64,000 nt of DNA from Bradyrhizobium daqingense (GCF_021044685.1 NZ_CP088014.1:7798001-7862000); one strand, 5' to 3'. Positions 8,588 through 19,466 are shown, numbered from the stretch's first letter. The notes: a model not told the origin generated them from the sequence alone. A program made the numbers and translations.

Positions 8588-9701
8588 AGCCTACAGGCAT
8601 CACACGAAGAGCGATTGGCCGGATCGGCGGGGCAAGATCAGGCCTCTATCTCATTTCCTGCTGCATGTACTCTTGAGCACCGACATCTTTTCCGTATCCG
8701 CAGGCGGAGTTGGACTGCGCTGTGGGCCCTTTCGTCTGGCGGAATCAAGCCGGACGAGCAGCAGATCGATTATCTCTCGGACTCCGCAGCCTCGTGTTCC
8801 TCCTGATCTGCAGCTTGCGCCAGCAAAGAGCCTCCTTGTATCAGCCGAAATGACGCGGTCTATCGGCACTGCGAAGCTACAGCGCGCGATGGCGGCGCAC
8901 GATCTCCATGACACCCGGTCCTGCCATGTGAGGATCTCCTCCTCTGCCTTCCCGGGAAAAAACTTGCTCGCAAACCGTTTTCAGCCCTTTAGCCGCCGGC
9001 AGCGGACGGCATGATTGGTTGGCAGAATCTTGCCGGCATGAACGTCCTCCGGGAGGATCACATCCTCATCAAACCCGCTCGGCACTGCTACATCCACGCC
9101 CTTCTGGCATCTTGTCGTTCAGATAAGAGAGAGGAGAAATAGCGAAGTAGTTAACATGCGCCAACCAGGCTCCGGCTTGCAACCGCAAATCACATGACCG
9201 CGATCTGCGGTGCCCTTGGTATCCTTAATCTGAGTGACTTGTTGGCAGGTGATTTAAGGACGGTGAGCGGTGCGCTCGGCTTCCCTTTGCCTTACGTAAA
9301 CCGCGACGGCCGGCAAGTGACTTCCACTGTCTCATCGAAGCTATCGCTGAGCATTTGTTTACCTCGCGCGTCAACAACCGATGGGCTTTTGCGGCAAATC
9401 TTCTCAATCGCGCTCCCCCGCGGCACCTGATGCGCGCGGCCGATAAACTACGCTGTTGTCGCACGTTCATCCTGGACTACTTCGGCGCAGTGTACTCAGA
9501 GGAGCTGCTCGCTGGCAGACAAATCGTCAAGCCGCTCATCGTGTAGAGCGAGATGTGTGACGGCAAGCTGCTGAGTGTTGTGCCAGCGTATATCGCGCTT
9601 GATCTACCCCCAAATCTCCAGAGACGCCAAGTTCTCCTGAGACGTTGTGCGCAAGGTTGTGTTCATGACATGTCGACGGTTACATTTGGCCACCTGAAGC
9701 C
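8588..9701. other. Gene-poor stretch
   Basis: There is no recognisable gene on either strand. Short open frames (8562-9014, 9194-9430, 9355-9546) have no family signature or good ribosome-binding site. The piece at 9300-9545 has protein-like composition and could be a remnant of an unknown gene. Confidence 0.45.
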
Positions 9702-11048
9702 TTGGACTCGACGACGCGCACCACTCCGGCGGTTAGCGTCTATGCCGGCACGGTCAGATCAGATCGAGCAGCATGCTTCACGCTTCAGAACGACCTGCAG
9801 GTGGTTGTGATCCAGGATCATCGCACACCAGTCGTCACTCAGATGATCTGGTATAAGGTCGGTTCCGCGGATGAACCGCCCGGCAAATCGGGGCTTGCGC
9901 ATTTCCTCGAACACCTGATGTTCAAGGGTACTTCCAAACATCCGGCGGATGAATTCTCCAAGGCCGTGCTGCGCGCCAGCGGCTACCAGAACGCCTTTAC
10001 CGGGTTCGACTTCACCAGCTACTTCCACCACGTGCCTCGAGAGCACCTCGGCAAGATGATGGAATTTGAAGCCGACCGCATGACCGGTCTCGTTCTCAAG
10101 GACGAGAACGTGCTCTCCGAGCGAGACGTCGTGCTGGAGGAATTCAATATGAGGGTCGCCAACCATCCAGGTAACCGGCTTGCTGAGCAGATGATGGCGG
10201 CGCTTTACCTCAACCACCCCTACGGCCACCCTATTATCGCGTGGCGCCAGGAAATCGAAAAGCTTACCCGAGAGGACGCGCTTGCCTTCTACCGGCGCTT
10301 CTATGCACCTAACAACGCGATCCTGATTGTCGCTGGCGACGTAGCCACCAAGGAAATGCGCTCCATGGTGAAGGAGACGTTTGGCGGCATCCCCGCGCAA
10401 CCTTCGATTCCCAAGGAACGCCTGCGGCCGCAGGAACCGCCGCCGGCCGCGCAGCGCAGAGTGACACTGGCCGATGCCCGCGTCGAGCAGCCGGCCCTGC
10501 GCCGCTATTATCTCGTACCCTCGACTCGCAGCGCGGCCGCGGGCGAGGGTCCAGCGCTTGAGGTGCTCGAGCAGTTGATGGGCGGCGGCATTAACTCATA
10601 TCTCTATCTCTCGCTGGTTGTCGAAAAGCAGCTCGCGGTCACCGCCAGGGCGAGCTACCACTCTGCCGCGCTCGATCCATCGCTATTCGAGATTTCCGTC
10701 ATACCAAAGCCTGGCGCCAACCTCAGCCTGATCGAGCGCTGCATCGACGAGGTAATCGCCGGTATTGCCCGTAATCCCGCGAGTGCCGAAGATCTCCAGC
10801 GGGCGAAGACGCGGCTAACCGCGCAAGTCGCCTACGCCCAAGACAGTCAGGAACTGCTCGCTCACTGGTATGGCCGCGCCCTGACGACGGGACTATGCAT
10901 CGAGGATGTACAACGCTGGCCGGACGACATCCGCGCGGTCGGCGCACCGCAGGTGCATGAGGCCGCGCGGATATGGCTCGACAAGAAACGAGCGGTAACC
11001 GGCTATCTCGTCAAAGAGTCTACCCCGCAACACTGGGAGACGCTCTAG
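9702..11048 (+). CDS. M16-family zinc metallopeptidase (pitrilysin/processing-peptidase type)
   Basis: This 448-residue protein has the inverted zinc motif HFLEH at about residues 67-71 (LAHFLEHLMFKGT) and the downstream glutamate in the RDVVLEEFNMR segment (about 139-150), so the catalytic site is complete. The second, inactive half-domain follows (GGGINSYLYLSLVVEKQLAV, LQRAKTRLTAQVAYAQDSQE). The start is unclear: TTG at 9702 is the first candidate, and no signal peptide is seen. It sits directly before a second M16 gene, the usual catalytic/non-catalytic pair found in proteobacteria. The substrate is unknown. The gene following the T3SS region suggests, but does not show, a symbiotic role. 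Confidence 0.88.
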   Translation: MDSTTRTTPAVSVYAGTVRSDRAACFTLQNDLQVVVIQDHRTPVVTQMIWYKVGSADEPPGKSGLAHFLEHLMFKGTSKHPADEFSKAVLRASGYQNAFTGFDFTSYFHHVPREHLGKMMEFEADRMTGLVLKDENVLSERDVVLEEFNMRVANHPGNRLAEQMMAALYLNHPYGHPIIAWRQEIEKLTREDALAFYRRFYAPNNAILIVAGDVATKEMRSMVKETFGGIPAQPSIPKERLRPQEPPPAAQRRVTLADARVEQPALRRYYLVPSTRSAAAGEGPALEVLEQLMGGGINSYLYLSLVVEKQLAVTARASYHSAALDPSLFEISVIPKPGANLSLIERCIDEVIAGIARNPASAEDLQRAKTRLTAQVAYAQDSQELLAHWYGRALTTGLCIEDVQRWPDDIRAVGAPQVHEAARIWLDKKRAVTGYLVKESTPQHWETL

Positions 11049-12491
11049 TGATCCATCCTTGCACTCGACGCGGGATCCTCCTTGGAGGAGCCTCCCTCTC
11101 CATGGCGGTGCTCGCTTCGTCAAATTCGCATGCCGCACCACGATCACTGGACCGGACCAGGATCAAGCGTTTGATTTCGTCTTGCGGCATAGAAGCCTGG
11201 TTCGTGCAGGACTCCACTGTCCCATTGATCTCGATGGAATATGCCTTCACCGGCGGCGCGGCTCAGGATCCCGCTCAAAGACCTGGCGTAGCCCACATGG
11301 TTTCTGGGCTGCTCAAGGAAGGTTCCGGCAAATTTGACTTCAAGACCTTTCATCAGCGGCTGGACCGCCATGCCATTGAGCTGCGTTTTCACGTGACCCA
11401 TGATCACTTCCGCGGTGCCTTGCGCACGATCAATGACAGCGCGGAGGAGGCCTTCGAGCTTTTACGGATCGCGCTAACCTCGCCGCGTTTTGAGGCCGCC
11501 GACGTCGAACGGAACCGTGCCGCTGTGCTTGCGCGCCTTCGGCACGACTCAACCGATCCTTCGTCGCTGGCTCGCCGCAAGTTCCTCGAAGTCGCTTTTG
11601 GGGATCATCCCTATGCTCGCCCAGTCGATGGCTACTTGGAAAGCGTGCCGAAGATAGAGGCCGAGGATCTCAAGGGTTATGTCCGGCGCGTCATTGCAAA
11701 AAGACACGTTCAAAATCGCGGTGGTCGGCGGGGTCGATCCAGGGGCCGTCTGCAAGCTGCTCGATAAGACCTTTGGCAGCCTGCCGAGCAACGCGGAAGC
11801 GATGCCGGTCGCCGACGTCATCGCAGCAAAGCCGCCGCAGCGGGTCTTTATTCAGCTCGATGTGCCGCAGACAGTTGTGACTTTTGGCGGTCCAGCCGTC
11901 CGTCGCAGCGAGCCGGGTTTCATGCCCGCCTGTATCGTCAACCACATTCTCGGCGGCGGCGGCCTGACGTCACGCCTGTTCCGCGAAGTCCGCGAGAAGC
12001 GCGGACTGGCTTATTCAGTCCGTGAGCAGCTTGTCTGGCTGGATCATTCAGCCATGTTTCTCGGTACCAGCGGCACCTGCGCCGATCGGGCCGGTGAAAC
12101 GGTTGAAGAAATCGAGAAGCAGGTCCGACAGATCGCCGCGGAAGGACCGACTCAGCAGGAGCTCGATGACGCAAAGTCCTACCTGAAGGGCTCGCAACTG
12201 GTAGCTCTCAACACATCATCAAAACTGGCGCGAACGCTACTGCAGCATCAGCTTGACAAGTTGCCTATCGACTATCTCGAAAACCAGAATGCCGTCGTCG
12301 ATGCGGTGACGCTGGAAGACGCCAAAGAGAGCAGCGCAGCGGCTGTGGGGCGGGGGTCTGCTCACAATTATCGTCGGCCGCGCCCCAAAGGACGCAGCGC
12401 AGGCGGCCATTGTGCCGTCCAGGACTACACCCCCGCCGGGCGCCGATCAGCTAGACACCGGCCCGACGACGCCGCCCAATTTATTTTCTAG
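11049..12491 (+). pseudogene. Second M16-family peptidase, non-catalytic partner, frameshifted
   Basis: It starts at a GTG one base after the upstream stop. The N terminus TRRGILLGGASLSMAVLASS looks like a twin-arginine export signal. The M16 domain follows without the HxxEH zinc motif (GVAHMVSGLLKEGSG in its place), as in the inactive subunit of paired M16 enzymes. Near 11696-11701 a run of five A shifts the frame by one base. Homology continues in the frame beginning KDTFKIAVVGGVDPGAV through GGGGLTSRLFREVREKRGLA. A second shift near 12330-12350 breaks the C terminus (expected reading AQRLWGGGLLTIIVG). Either the gene is decaying or the homopolymer step is a sequencing error, but two separate shifts favour decay. 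Confidence 0.8.
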
Positions 12492-13026
12492 CAGCCCATG
12501 TGCTTAGCTCTCGCGCGCAGAGAGGCCTTTAGCCACTCACCTTTAGCTCGTGGAGATATTCCTCGGCATACCGAAAAGACGGCGATCTGATCCAGTAGAC
12601 CTTTGATGGTCTGCGAAGCCATAGTCGGACCGCCTAGCATCCCCCCGATTTGCGCTTTCATCGAGCTCGCAATCTGACGCTACGTAAGACTCGGTCTCCC
12701 ATTAAAATTTGATAGCGGCAGCGACAGCATCCATAGCGAACCTACGGCAATCCAACGATCACCATGGGCAGACTTTGATTCTTGCCCCGCATATTCCAGC
12801 CGCACACAAACCTCACGTAAATCACCAGTACAAGTGATTACTCCCATTGCCGGAGCTGCATCATCACGCGACGTTACTCGCTAGATGTTGAAAACGCTTA
12901 TCAGTTGCAGAGCTCTCGCATCGGCGGTTCATTGCCCCTTCTTTCCGCCATGTTCGCACCCAAAGCAGTGACGCGCCGATAGCGCACTTTGCGCGCGGCA
13001 ATAGCAAGAGCTCAGGAGATTTTTCT
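12492..13026. other. Intergenic region without a recognised gene
   Basis: I see no gene or clear regulatory motif. The last 30 bases contain a possible ribosome-binding site (CAGGAG) for the ATPase gene at 13027. Confidence 0.45.
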
Positions 13027-13776
13027 ATGGTGAAGCCAGTGGTAATTGTAGTCGGTGCGGACAAGGGAGGAGTCGGCAAGACGACCGTATCACGAACGCT
13101 ACTGGACTACTTTAGCGTCAATAACGTGCAAATACGCGCGTTCGACACGGAGTCGCCCCGGGGAACGCTGAAGCGCTTTTACCCCGGGATCACTGAGATC
13201 GTCGACATGACTGCGACGGCGGACCAGATGAAGATCTTCGATACCTTGAACTCAGGGCTGTCCGTCACTGTCATCGATGCTCGCGCAGGCCTACTGTCCT
13301 CTGCGCTGGCTTCCTTGCGCAACATCGGCTTTCTGGACTCGGCACGGTCTGGCCAGATCACATTTGCCGTGTTCCACATCCTGGGATCATCTATCGCGTC
13401 GCTAGACGAGATCGAGGAAACCGCGACTTTCATGACCGGTGCAAAGTACTACCTGGTCAAGAACTTCATCAACGACACTCAATTCTTCCAGTGGGATCAA
13501 GCCACTTATAATTCCTATTTTCATCGCATCAAACATGCGACTGAGTTGACCATCCCGAAGCTTAACGAGATGGCGTATGAGCAGGTGGAAGTCGCGTCCG
13601 TCCCGTTCATAGACTTCGTCGCGAACAAGGGACGCAATGATGAACCCGCGAACAACTCCTTCGTGCTGCGCGGCTATGTCCGGCACTGGCTGGCAAATGT
13701 CTGGAGCGAATTTGATCGCATCAACTTGACGGAATTGGCCGGGGCCAAGTCCGCCACCCGGGCCGGCGAGAAGTAG
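13027..13776 (+). CDS. MinD/ParA-like P-loop ATPase (first of a pair)
   Basis: This 249-residue protein begins VVIVVGADKGGVGKTTVSRT, the deviant Walker A (KGGVGKTT) of the MinD/ParA/TraL class. A following AFDTESPRGTLKRF segment is in the place of Switch I and VTVIDARAGLL in the place of Walker B. There is no C-terminal amphipathic membrane-binding helix. I do not recognise a specific family. Fifty-four bases downstream lies a second, diverged P-loop ATPase, so the two form an operon and may act as a heterodimer. Neither parB-like genes nor T3SS genes adjoin. The origin could be mobile-element cargo. Confidence 0.75.
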   Translation: MVKPVVIVVGADKGGVGKTTVSRTLLDYFSVNNVQIRAFDTESPRGTLKRFYPGITEIVDMTATADQMKIFDTLNSGLSVTVIDARAGLLSSALASLRNIGFLDSARSGQITFAVFHILGSSIASLDEIEETATFMTGAKYYLVKNFINDTQFFQWDQATYNSYFHRIKHATELTIPKLNEMAYEQVEVASVPFIDFVANKGRNDEPANNSFVLRGYVRHWLANVWSEFDRINLTELAGAKSATRAGEK

Positions 13777-13830
13777 CCGTATATCCGGCAAGCTCGAGCC
13801 CACGCACAGAACGAAATTGATCTGCTGGCT

Positions 13831-14550
13831 ATGTTAGCGACCCCCATCTACATCATCTGCTCACCTAGCCCGCAGGTCGGTAAAACCCTCATCGCTCGGG
13901 CCATGAGCGAGTTCTTGCTGCTGAAAGACGGTACAACGCTGTCGTTTGACGTCAACTTGAAAGAGCCATCATTGCTCGACTACCTGCCCAACATCACGGA
14001 GACCGCGGATGTGATCGACACATACGGCAAGATGCAGCTGATGGACCCTCTCATCGTTCACGATCGTGTACCCAAAGTAATCGATCTCGGCTTTCACGCC
14101 TTCGACGAATTCTTCAAGATGTGCGAGGAGATTGGCTTCGTCAAGGAGACGGCGCGGTGCTGTGTCACCCCTGTCGTACTCTTCGTCGCGGGCGCAGATC
14201 GCATCTCCTTTCGTGGTTACGAGATGCTGCGGCGGCGAATTCCCCCGGCCTCGCTGGTCATCATCCACAATGAATTCGCACTGCGCGGCGGATTACCTGA
14301 AGCGATGGACGGCGATCGGGTGATTCGAATTTCCGCACTACCGCTGTTCCTTAAGAGATATATAGATCGGCTTGGCTTTTCCTTCACTGGGTATCTGCGC
14401 AACGAGAAGGACTGGTCCACCGAGCTGCATCAATGGATCCGGCGGAATTACGGCATGTTTCGCGATCTGGATTCGAGTGTGACGCTGCGAAGGTGGGATC
14501 GGCCGCGGGGGACGGACATCGGTAGCCTACGTTGCACGAGGGCGACTTGA
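13831..14550 (+). CDS. Diverged P-loop ATPase (second of a pair)
   Basis: This 239-residue protein begins MLATPIYIICSPSPQVGKTL. The P-loop is reduced to SPSPQVGKT, keeping GKT but lacking the first lysine of the deviant Walker A. VPKVIDLGFHAFDEFF is in the position of Walker B. Residues 25-70 of both proteins share a TTLSFDVNLKEPSLLDYLP-like layout with NITE/GITE, so they are probably paralogues. It probably binds nucleotide but may not hydrolyse it, which would fit an asymmetric partner for the upstream ATPase. The C-terminal 15 residues have an unusual composition and the stop may be displaced. No known function. Confidence 0.65.
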   Translation: MLATPIYIICSPSPQVGKTLIARAMSEFLLLKDGTTLSFDVNLKEPSLLDYLPNITETADVIDTYGKMQLMDPLIVHDRVPKVIDLGFHAFDEFFKMCEEIGFVKETARCCVTPVVLFVAGADRISFRGYEMLRRRIPPASLVIIHNEFALRGGLPEAMDGDRVIRISALPLFLKRYIDRLGFSFTGYLRNEKDWSTELHQWIRRNYGMFRDLDSSVTLRRWDRPRGTDIGSLRCTRAT

Positions 14551-14582
14551 AGAGATCGGTCTGATCCCCCATCTATTTGTCT

Positions 14583-14621
14583 GGCCTATGAGAGGCCGTT
14601 GAGCGCTGAGTTCAACGGCGC
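14583..14621 (+). terminator. Possible hairpin terminator after the ATPase pair
   Basis: GGCC and GGCC with GTTGA / TCAAC pairings form weak nested stems just downstream of the second ATPase gene, without a clear T-run. Convergent nopM remnant follows. Confidence 0.35.
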
Positions 14622-14708
14622 TCGCAACGTGAACGCATTGCGTTTTGCTAATCTTCTCTTGGATGTCCATCCTATACCATGATCGTCCGCACGGACGCAC
14701 GGGCGCAA

Positions 14709-16014
14709 TTAACAGAGCTCATTCGGCAATGGCTCATGCAGACAGTCCGTCATGCAGGCAGTCCGTCCCGGAAGGCGTCGATTAAATTTTGACTTTTGTG
14801 ACCGGCGAGGCGGATCGACGGACCCTCCTTCGGAGGTGCGCTCATAGCTGAAGGCCGAGCTTCCCGAGGACCTGATGCAGGAGCGCGCTTTTGATCGCGC
14901 GGGCAATCTCGTTTCGTATCTGGCGCCGAGGACCGGCTCGGCATCGGCATCGCCCGTCAGACCATGCTCAGCCAGTCGCTCATCCAAGCGGGTTTCAAAT
15001 TGTACACCCATCACGCCGACGAGCCGCTCCTGCATTTCAGCATAATCTTGGGGTACCATACGCCTCACCACGCTTTCCATGGTTGCCATCGCGTCGCTAA
15101 ATAGTCCCGAAATTCCGCCGCTTCCCGTCCCGCGCCGACGCCTCGGCCCTGGCCACATCGGCCTCGGTCACTTGAGACACATTCATGAAGCGCATGTCGG
15201 GAGCGTTGTGCCGCAGCTCCAGGGCGTCCCGCAGCTGGGCTTGGTAGGCAAGATAAACCTCGATCTCGTCGACATCCGCGTCGGGATCGGCACGGCGAAG
15301 TGAGTTGACCCTCTCGCGCGCGATCCCGTCAAGCGCTTCCAAGCGAAACAAGACGCGGTCGTTCTGGAGCAGTTCGCCGAGGCGCCCGTCATAGAGTCCG
15401 TCCTCGACATCAGCGTTCAGGCGTGCGGTCTGCATGCCGTTCCAGACCAAAGTAACGCGATCTTCGCAGCTCCCGTTCGCTCCCGAAGCCAACTCGAAAT
15501 ACTGCTCGCGTAAACGGGGCCTGACGGCTGCCTGCCGCAGATCTTCGGCGACCGCCAGGCGGAACGCCTAGTGATGGTAGTTCACGGTCTCTGCAGGCAG
15601 GCGCGTCAGCCCATTGCTGATGGCCTAGAGCCGCTGGAGGCCGGTCGAAAGTGTCTCGGGCAGGCTGTCGAGCTGATTGTGATCCACATTCAGGCGGCGC
15701 ACCTCGGCCAAAATGGGCGCAGGCAAGGCGGTAAGGGACCGAGACGACAGATCTAGCGGCTGATTGAGATCACCCGTCCCCCGCCAAGCCGACGTTCGGC
15801 TTACCGCTTGTTGCCGATCCCCATGTTGCCCCTGCCCGTCTTCGGCAGCCCAGTTGGCCAGCACCTCCTCCGGCGAGGCAACCGCTCCGGCAGCGGACGT
15901 GTGCACGCCGGCCAAGGTCTCTCCCCACAGCGGTGCGGCCGGAGAGCCTGGTTCGGAGCTTTCCAAATCGGAAGTTGCGGAAGGAATACGAGTGACGAGC
16001 TGTTCTGTGTTCAT
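14709..16014 (-). pseudogene. nopM: nopM remnant: IpaH-type LRR/NEL ubiquitin ligase effector
   Basis: The start at 16014 gives MNTEQLVTRIPSATSDLESS, a typical Ser/Pro-rich secretion region. One leucine-rich segment follows (LDLSSRSLTALPAPILAEVR, RLNVDHNQLDSLPETL) and then TAG at about 15627. Reading on in the same frame gives LTRLPAETVNYHH, another TAG, and the NEL ligase domain with its catalytic motif CEDR (GSCEDRVTLVWNGMQ), continuing to about 15097. After that the homology moves to the next frame (FSDAMATMESVVRRMVPQDY, then MGVQFETRLDERLAEHGLTG). Two in-frame stops, a frameshift and loss of nearly all LRR repeats mean no active ligase can be made. A short N-terminal product is possible. 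Its tts box is intact. Confidence 0.88.
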
Positions 16015-16305
16015 CGATATCGTTTCTTCGGTAGCAAAATGAAGCGAATGCGCCGGGGCGGCGCATCTTAGAACCGCCAATCCTCCACTATGGCTGACGC
16101 GCCACCGGCCCACAAGGAGTGAGGTGCGATCCCACAAGCGTGCCGACAGGCACGAATGGCCCGGATACGCTTCTGCAACTAGCACCCACTGCAGACAGTG
16201 TAGCGAATCCAGACGGCGTTTCGCTCGCGGATCAATTGATATTGCAGTCCACCGGTCTCGCCTGCGAGCTCTGCGCCCATTGAGCCAAGCCTGCAAGGGA
16301 GTAGC

Positions 16306-16344
16306 GGCGCTCATGATACGAGCGCCACCTGTCGATAACCTGAC
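16306..16344 (-). promoter_or_regulatory. tts box upstream of the nopM remnant
   Basis: On the minus strand from 16344 it reads GTCAGGTTATCGACAGGTGG and continues to CGTATCATGAG. It is a full-length tts box about 290 bp from the remnant's start codon. Confidence 0.8.
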
Positions 16345-17121
16345 GCAGTCCGGAGCGACGAAATGACGGATGGCGTTTGTAATTCCGTAACCTTGGGCTC
16401 AGCTCTCCGCAGACGAATCACTTTGTGCTGGACCGGCTGGTGGCGGGTGCCGGTCCGCCGGCAGCAGCGCGTTTAGGCCGGCAACTTTGCTGTGACGTGA
16501 GGCGAGGCGGCCATACTTCTCCCCGGGGTCAAACGCTTGGGCGATAGCTGAGCTCAAAAGCTTGCAGCCTATCGCGCTAACGCGCTTGGCTACGAGACGC
16601 AGCGCGCCCCGATGTCAACACCGCGGGCTCGCTAATTCTCTTCGACGCGGAGTTCCCAGCCATTTTAACATTGGTCACGTGAACCGGCAAACGGCGATCG
16701 GGCGGCTCTTCACGGTATCCTTCCGACTGGATAATCGGACAGGTGCATCTGTCACTGGTACGACAGATTTTCTGTGTCGAGCTCAGTGTAGCCTAGCTGC
16801 GCCGCGACCAAATAACTCGAGCAGCTAGTGCGCCTTGTTGATCTCGCGTTAAACACGCTTAACCCTATGAGCGCTGGAATTGTGCAGGACACACGTTCGC
16901 GGCGCATTGAAACCGCGAGGATCTGCCGCGATTTCTCGCCAAACGCGCGGCGTAGGATAATATTGACTTATAAGCGTCGCATACATCGGACTTCTCGCCT
17001 CCTCCGGACACGAGCGGGCGATACGCCGTTGTCGGCTCAACTATCCGGCAGGAATGCGGAGCCAGGGAACGACCGCTCGACGAGCATCGCCATGTTTTAC
17101 ACTTAAGGATCAACATCCGTG
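16345..17121. other. Intergenic region without a recognised gene
   Basis: Short open frames at 16562-16828 and 16828-17106 have no family signature. No regulatory motif is recognised. Confidence 0.4.
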
Positions 17122-17421
17122 ATGACTTCGATTGATGATACGCTAAGTGAGATCAGATGGCTGCGAAACGGAATCTGGCGCTGCCGCCGGCTACTTAACA
17201 CCGACCTGCCTGGCACCGAACGCAAGGCCCTTGAGAAGCGTCTGCATGAACAGCTCTCTGCCTTTGAACGGCTCTCGTCGACGGCGTTTCCTTTCGCCTT
17301 GAGCTCTAAAGTGTATTCGGTCAGGAGCACCACAATCGGGCGAAGCGACTCCCCTGAAGCGCCCATAGAGAACGCCGCAATGGTATCAAGCGGTTGCATG
17401 GGGAAATCGATCAGCGGCTAA
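17122..17421 (+). CDS. Small hypothetical protein
   Basis: The ATG at 17122 is preceded by AAGGA and gives 99 residues beginning MTSIDDTLSEIRWLRNGIWR. Residues 3-58 look like a coiled, charged helical hairpin (LEKRLHEQLSAFERL). The C-terminal 35 residues are Ser/Ala-rich. There are no cysteines of note and no signal peptide. I recognise no family. The protein-like N-terminal half and ribosome-binding site support it, but it may be a short accessory or decayed gene. Confidence 0.45.
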   Translation: MTSIDDTLSEIRWLRNGIWRCRRLLNTDLPGTERKALEKRLHEQLSAFERLSSTAFPFALSSKVYSVRSTTIGRSDSPEAPIENAAMVSSGCMGKSISG

Positions 17422-17895
17422 CAAAAGAGGTTTCCTAGCCCAATCTGTTACAGCTCAGTCTAGCCGAAGGTAATCCTGAGAAATCTAAGGCAACCGCGAT
17501 GAAACAAACGCGCTGATATTCCGGCAATCATTGGCTGTCGCAGCCGACTTAGCCACTTCCGCAAAAATACGTAGTCGCGGGCCACAATGCCATAAATTGA
17601 TGACAGTACGGTCCACTGCCTCCACAGCTGACGCTGATTGCCCTTGGGACCAGCCACAGAGAGACGAAAGCAACTTCACAAAACCTCGAAGCCGCGAATG
17701 GCTACAGCGCTGAACAAAGCGCAACTGCTGCAGCACGAAACTCGAAATTCAAGGCCGCACCACGCCTGGGCAACTGTATCGCTAATCGAGCCAATCCAAT
17801 CACGGATCGGTCCCACCCAGCCGACTGCGCCTCGGCAGGCTGATGCTCCAGCCCGGTCGACCTTCAGCCACCAAGCTGGCCAACCCCGCCGCCCG
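17422..17895. other. Intergenic region without a recognised gene
   Basis: No coding signature or motif could be supported on either strand. Confidence 0.4.
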
Positions 17896-18255
17896 TCAGT
17901 CTGAATACTTCACTATCGTTCGAGTTCGCAACTGCCGCGTCTCTCGATGAGGGCCTACCGGGCGCTTGTTGAGCGATTGTCTCGGTGCATCGTTTTCGTT
18001 TGCCGCGGTTGGCATCATGCGCCGGCATTCGCGGTGCAAGTTTTTGAAATTGTCCCTAAGACAAAACATGGCCACGTCAACATCGCTACGGCCTGTAAAG
18101 CGGTCACAGAAGCGGATCACGTCTGATTTGCACGACGCCAAGACTTCCTCGGCTCGCCGATCTCGCGCGCGAGCGTGTCCTGTGCACCATGTCGCAGCGA
18201 TCGCGATCGCAGCGAGGACGGCTGCAAAGCGATGCGCATTGCAAGTCCAGCCCAT
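17896..18255 (-). CDS. Exported cysteine-rich small protein
   Basis: The start at 18255 gives 119 residues, beginning with a cleavable signal peptide (MGWTCNAHRFAAVLAAIAIA, then an A-R-A-like cleavage region). The mature part has the spaced cysteines ASCKSDVIRFCDRF, VAMFCLRDNF and HRECRRMM. This is the pattern of the small Cys-rich-repeat exported proteins common in Bradyrhizobium and relatives, whose function is unknown. A longer start at 18285 is possible, but the shorter one puts the signal peptide at the N terminus. It is probably periplasmic and disulfide-bonded. It stands alone. Confidence 0.6.
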   Translation of the reverse strand: MGWTCNAHRFAAVLAAIAIAATWCTGHARARDRRAEEVLASCKSDVIRFCDRFTGRSDVDVAMFCLRDNFKNLHRECRRMMPTAANENDAPRQSLNKRPVGPHRETRQLRTRTIVKYSD

Positions 18256-19466
18256 TCGTCGCTCTTGATTGACCAAACCCCTCATAAGACGCCTGTGCTT
18301 CTCTGTTTTTCTTTGCCCCGAGAGGTGATCTGTTTACCGGATTGGAATGCCTCGGCAGCCATGAGTCTCGCTTCTCGCGGGCCGGCTGCAATGATTGCCG
18401 CGCTCCGAATCATTATCCCGCCACTCGCAACACGCATTGCGAAGACCGCGACAAACAGAGATCGGCCGTTTAGCACTTATGTGCCCATGTTGGCTCCCAA
18501 TATGGTTTTCTGCTTCGCCATGCCTACAACCTGACGTTACGGTCGATTCAAGCACTTTGAGCGCGCGGGCACCGCATATCATCTCGGTCAGCGCTTTCGC
18601 CAAGCGACCGTCTACAGGCCTTCTCCGCCGAGTAGATCGGATGGCGCGTCAGTCGGATGGCATGGAGTTGTGCATCATTGACGAGCTCTACGGCCGCATA
18701 TTCGCCAAAGCACGATCTCGAACGCGAGAGGCTTGGCATGATCCTTGGGTGCCGCCTCACGGCCCTGCATGTGCGGTTGGAGACGCGAGCGTCAAAGTCC
18801 TACAATAGGATGCGGCGATTTAAGACGCGGAGTGGAGACAGATAAAACGCCTCCCTTGCCGCTAACCGCCCAGTTATCACTTCGAACGGCACGCGGATTG
18901 CTGGGTAAGTATCAGCCAGTTGCCGGGAAGGAAGCGGCTCAGGCGGAGCCGGAGTTCCAATGAGACTTATTCGATTCATGTTAATCGACCTGGCGCTGAT
19001 GCTGGTCGCACCTGAGAGTGCAGAGGCTACGATCAGCTACTGGGCAGACTTCAAATCGGCTCGCGAAGCTGTGGGATCATTGATGCCGATTTCCGGCCGC
19101 GGGCCAGTATTCAGCTTTGGCGTGAGCCGGCATCTTTGCCCCCCAACCTCTCAAGCCGCGCCATTCAACATTCACCAGAAGGCCTCGGCCCGGCCAAGCA
19201 GACCAAAGACCTCGCGTTGCTGGAAAGGCGGCGCTTAACTCTTAAGGTAAGCGCGCCGGCCACCGTACCGATTGCCACGATCCACCGGCGTGGAGCTGCT
19301 CAACAAGGCTCCGGACTTGAAACCGCTCTGCACGCCTCCCTCCCACTTTATACCCTCTTGCGAGCAGCAGCGCCGTGCTGGAGCGGAATAGACTGGATGG
19401 CCAGCAGCATAACGATCACCTCCAGTGCAGCCGCTAGGCTCCTCACTTAGATGGAAGATACAGCAC
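18256..19466. other. Gene-poor stretch before modC
   Basis: Several open frames exist (18395-18808, 18960-19238) but none gives a family signature. modA and modB would be expected here, and I could not recognise convincing parts of either. Confidence 0.4.
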
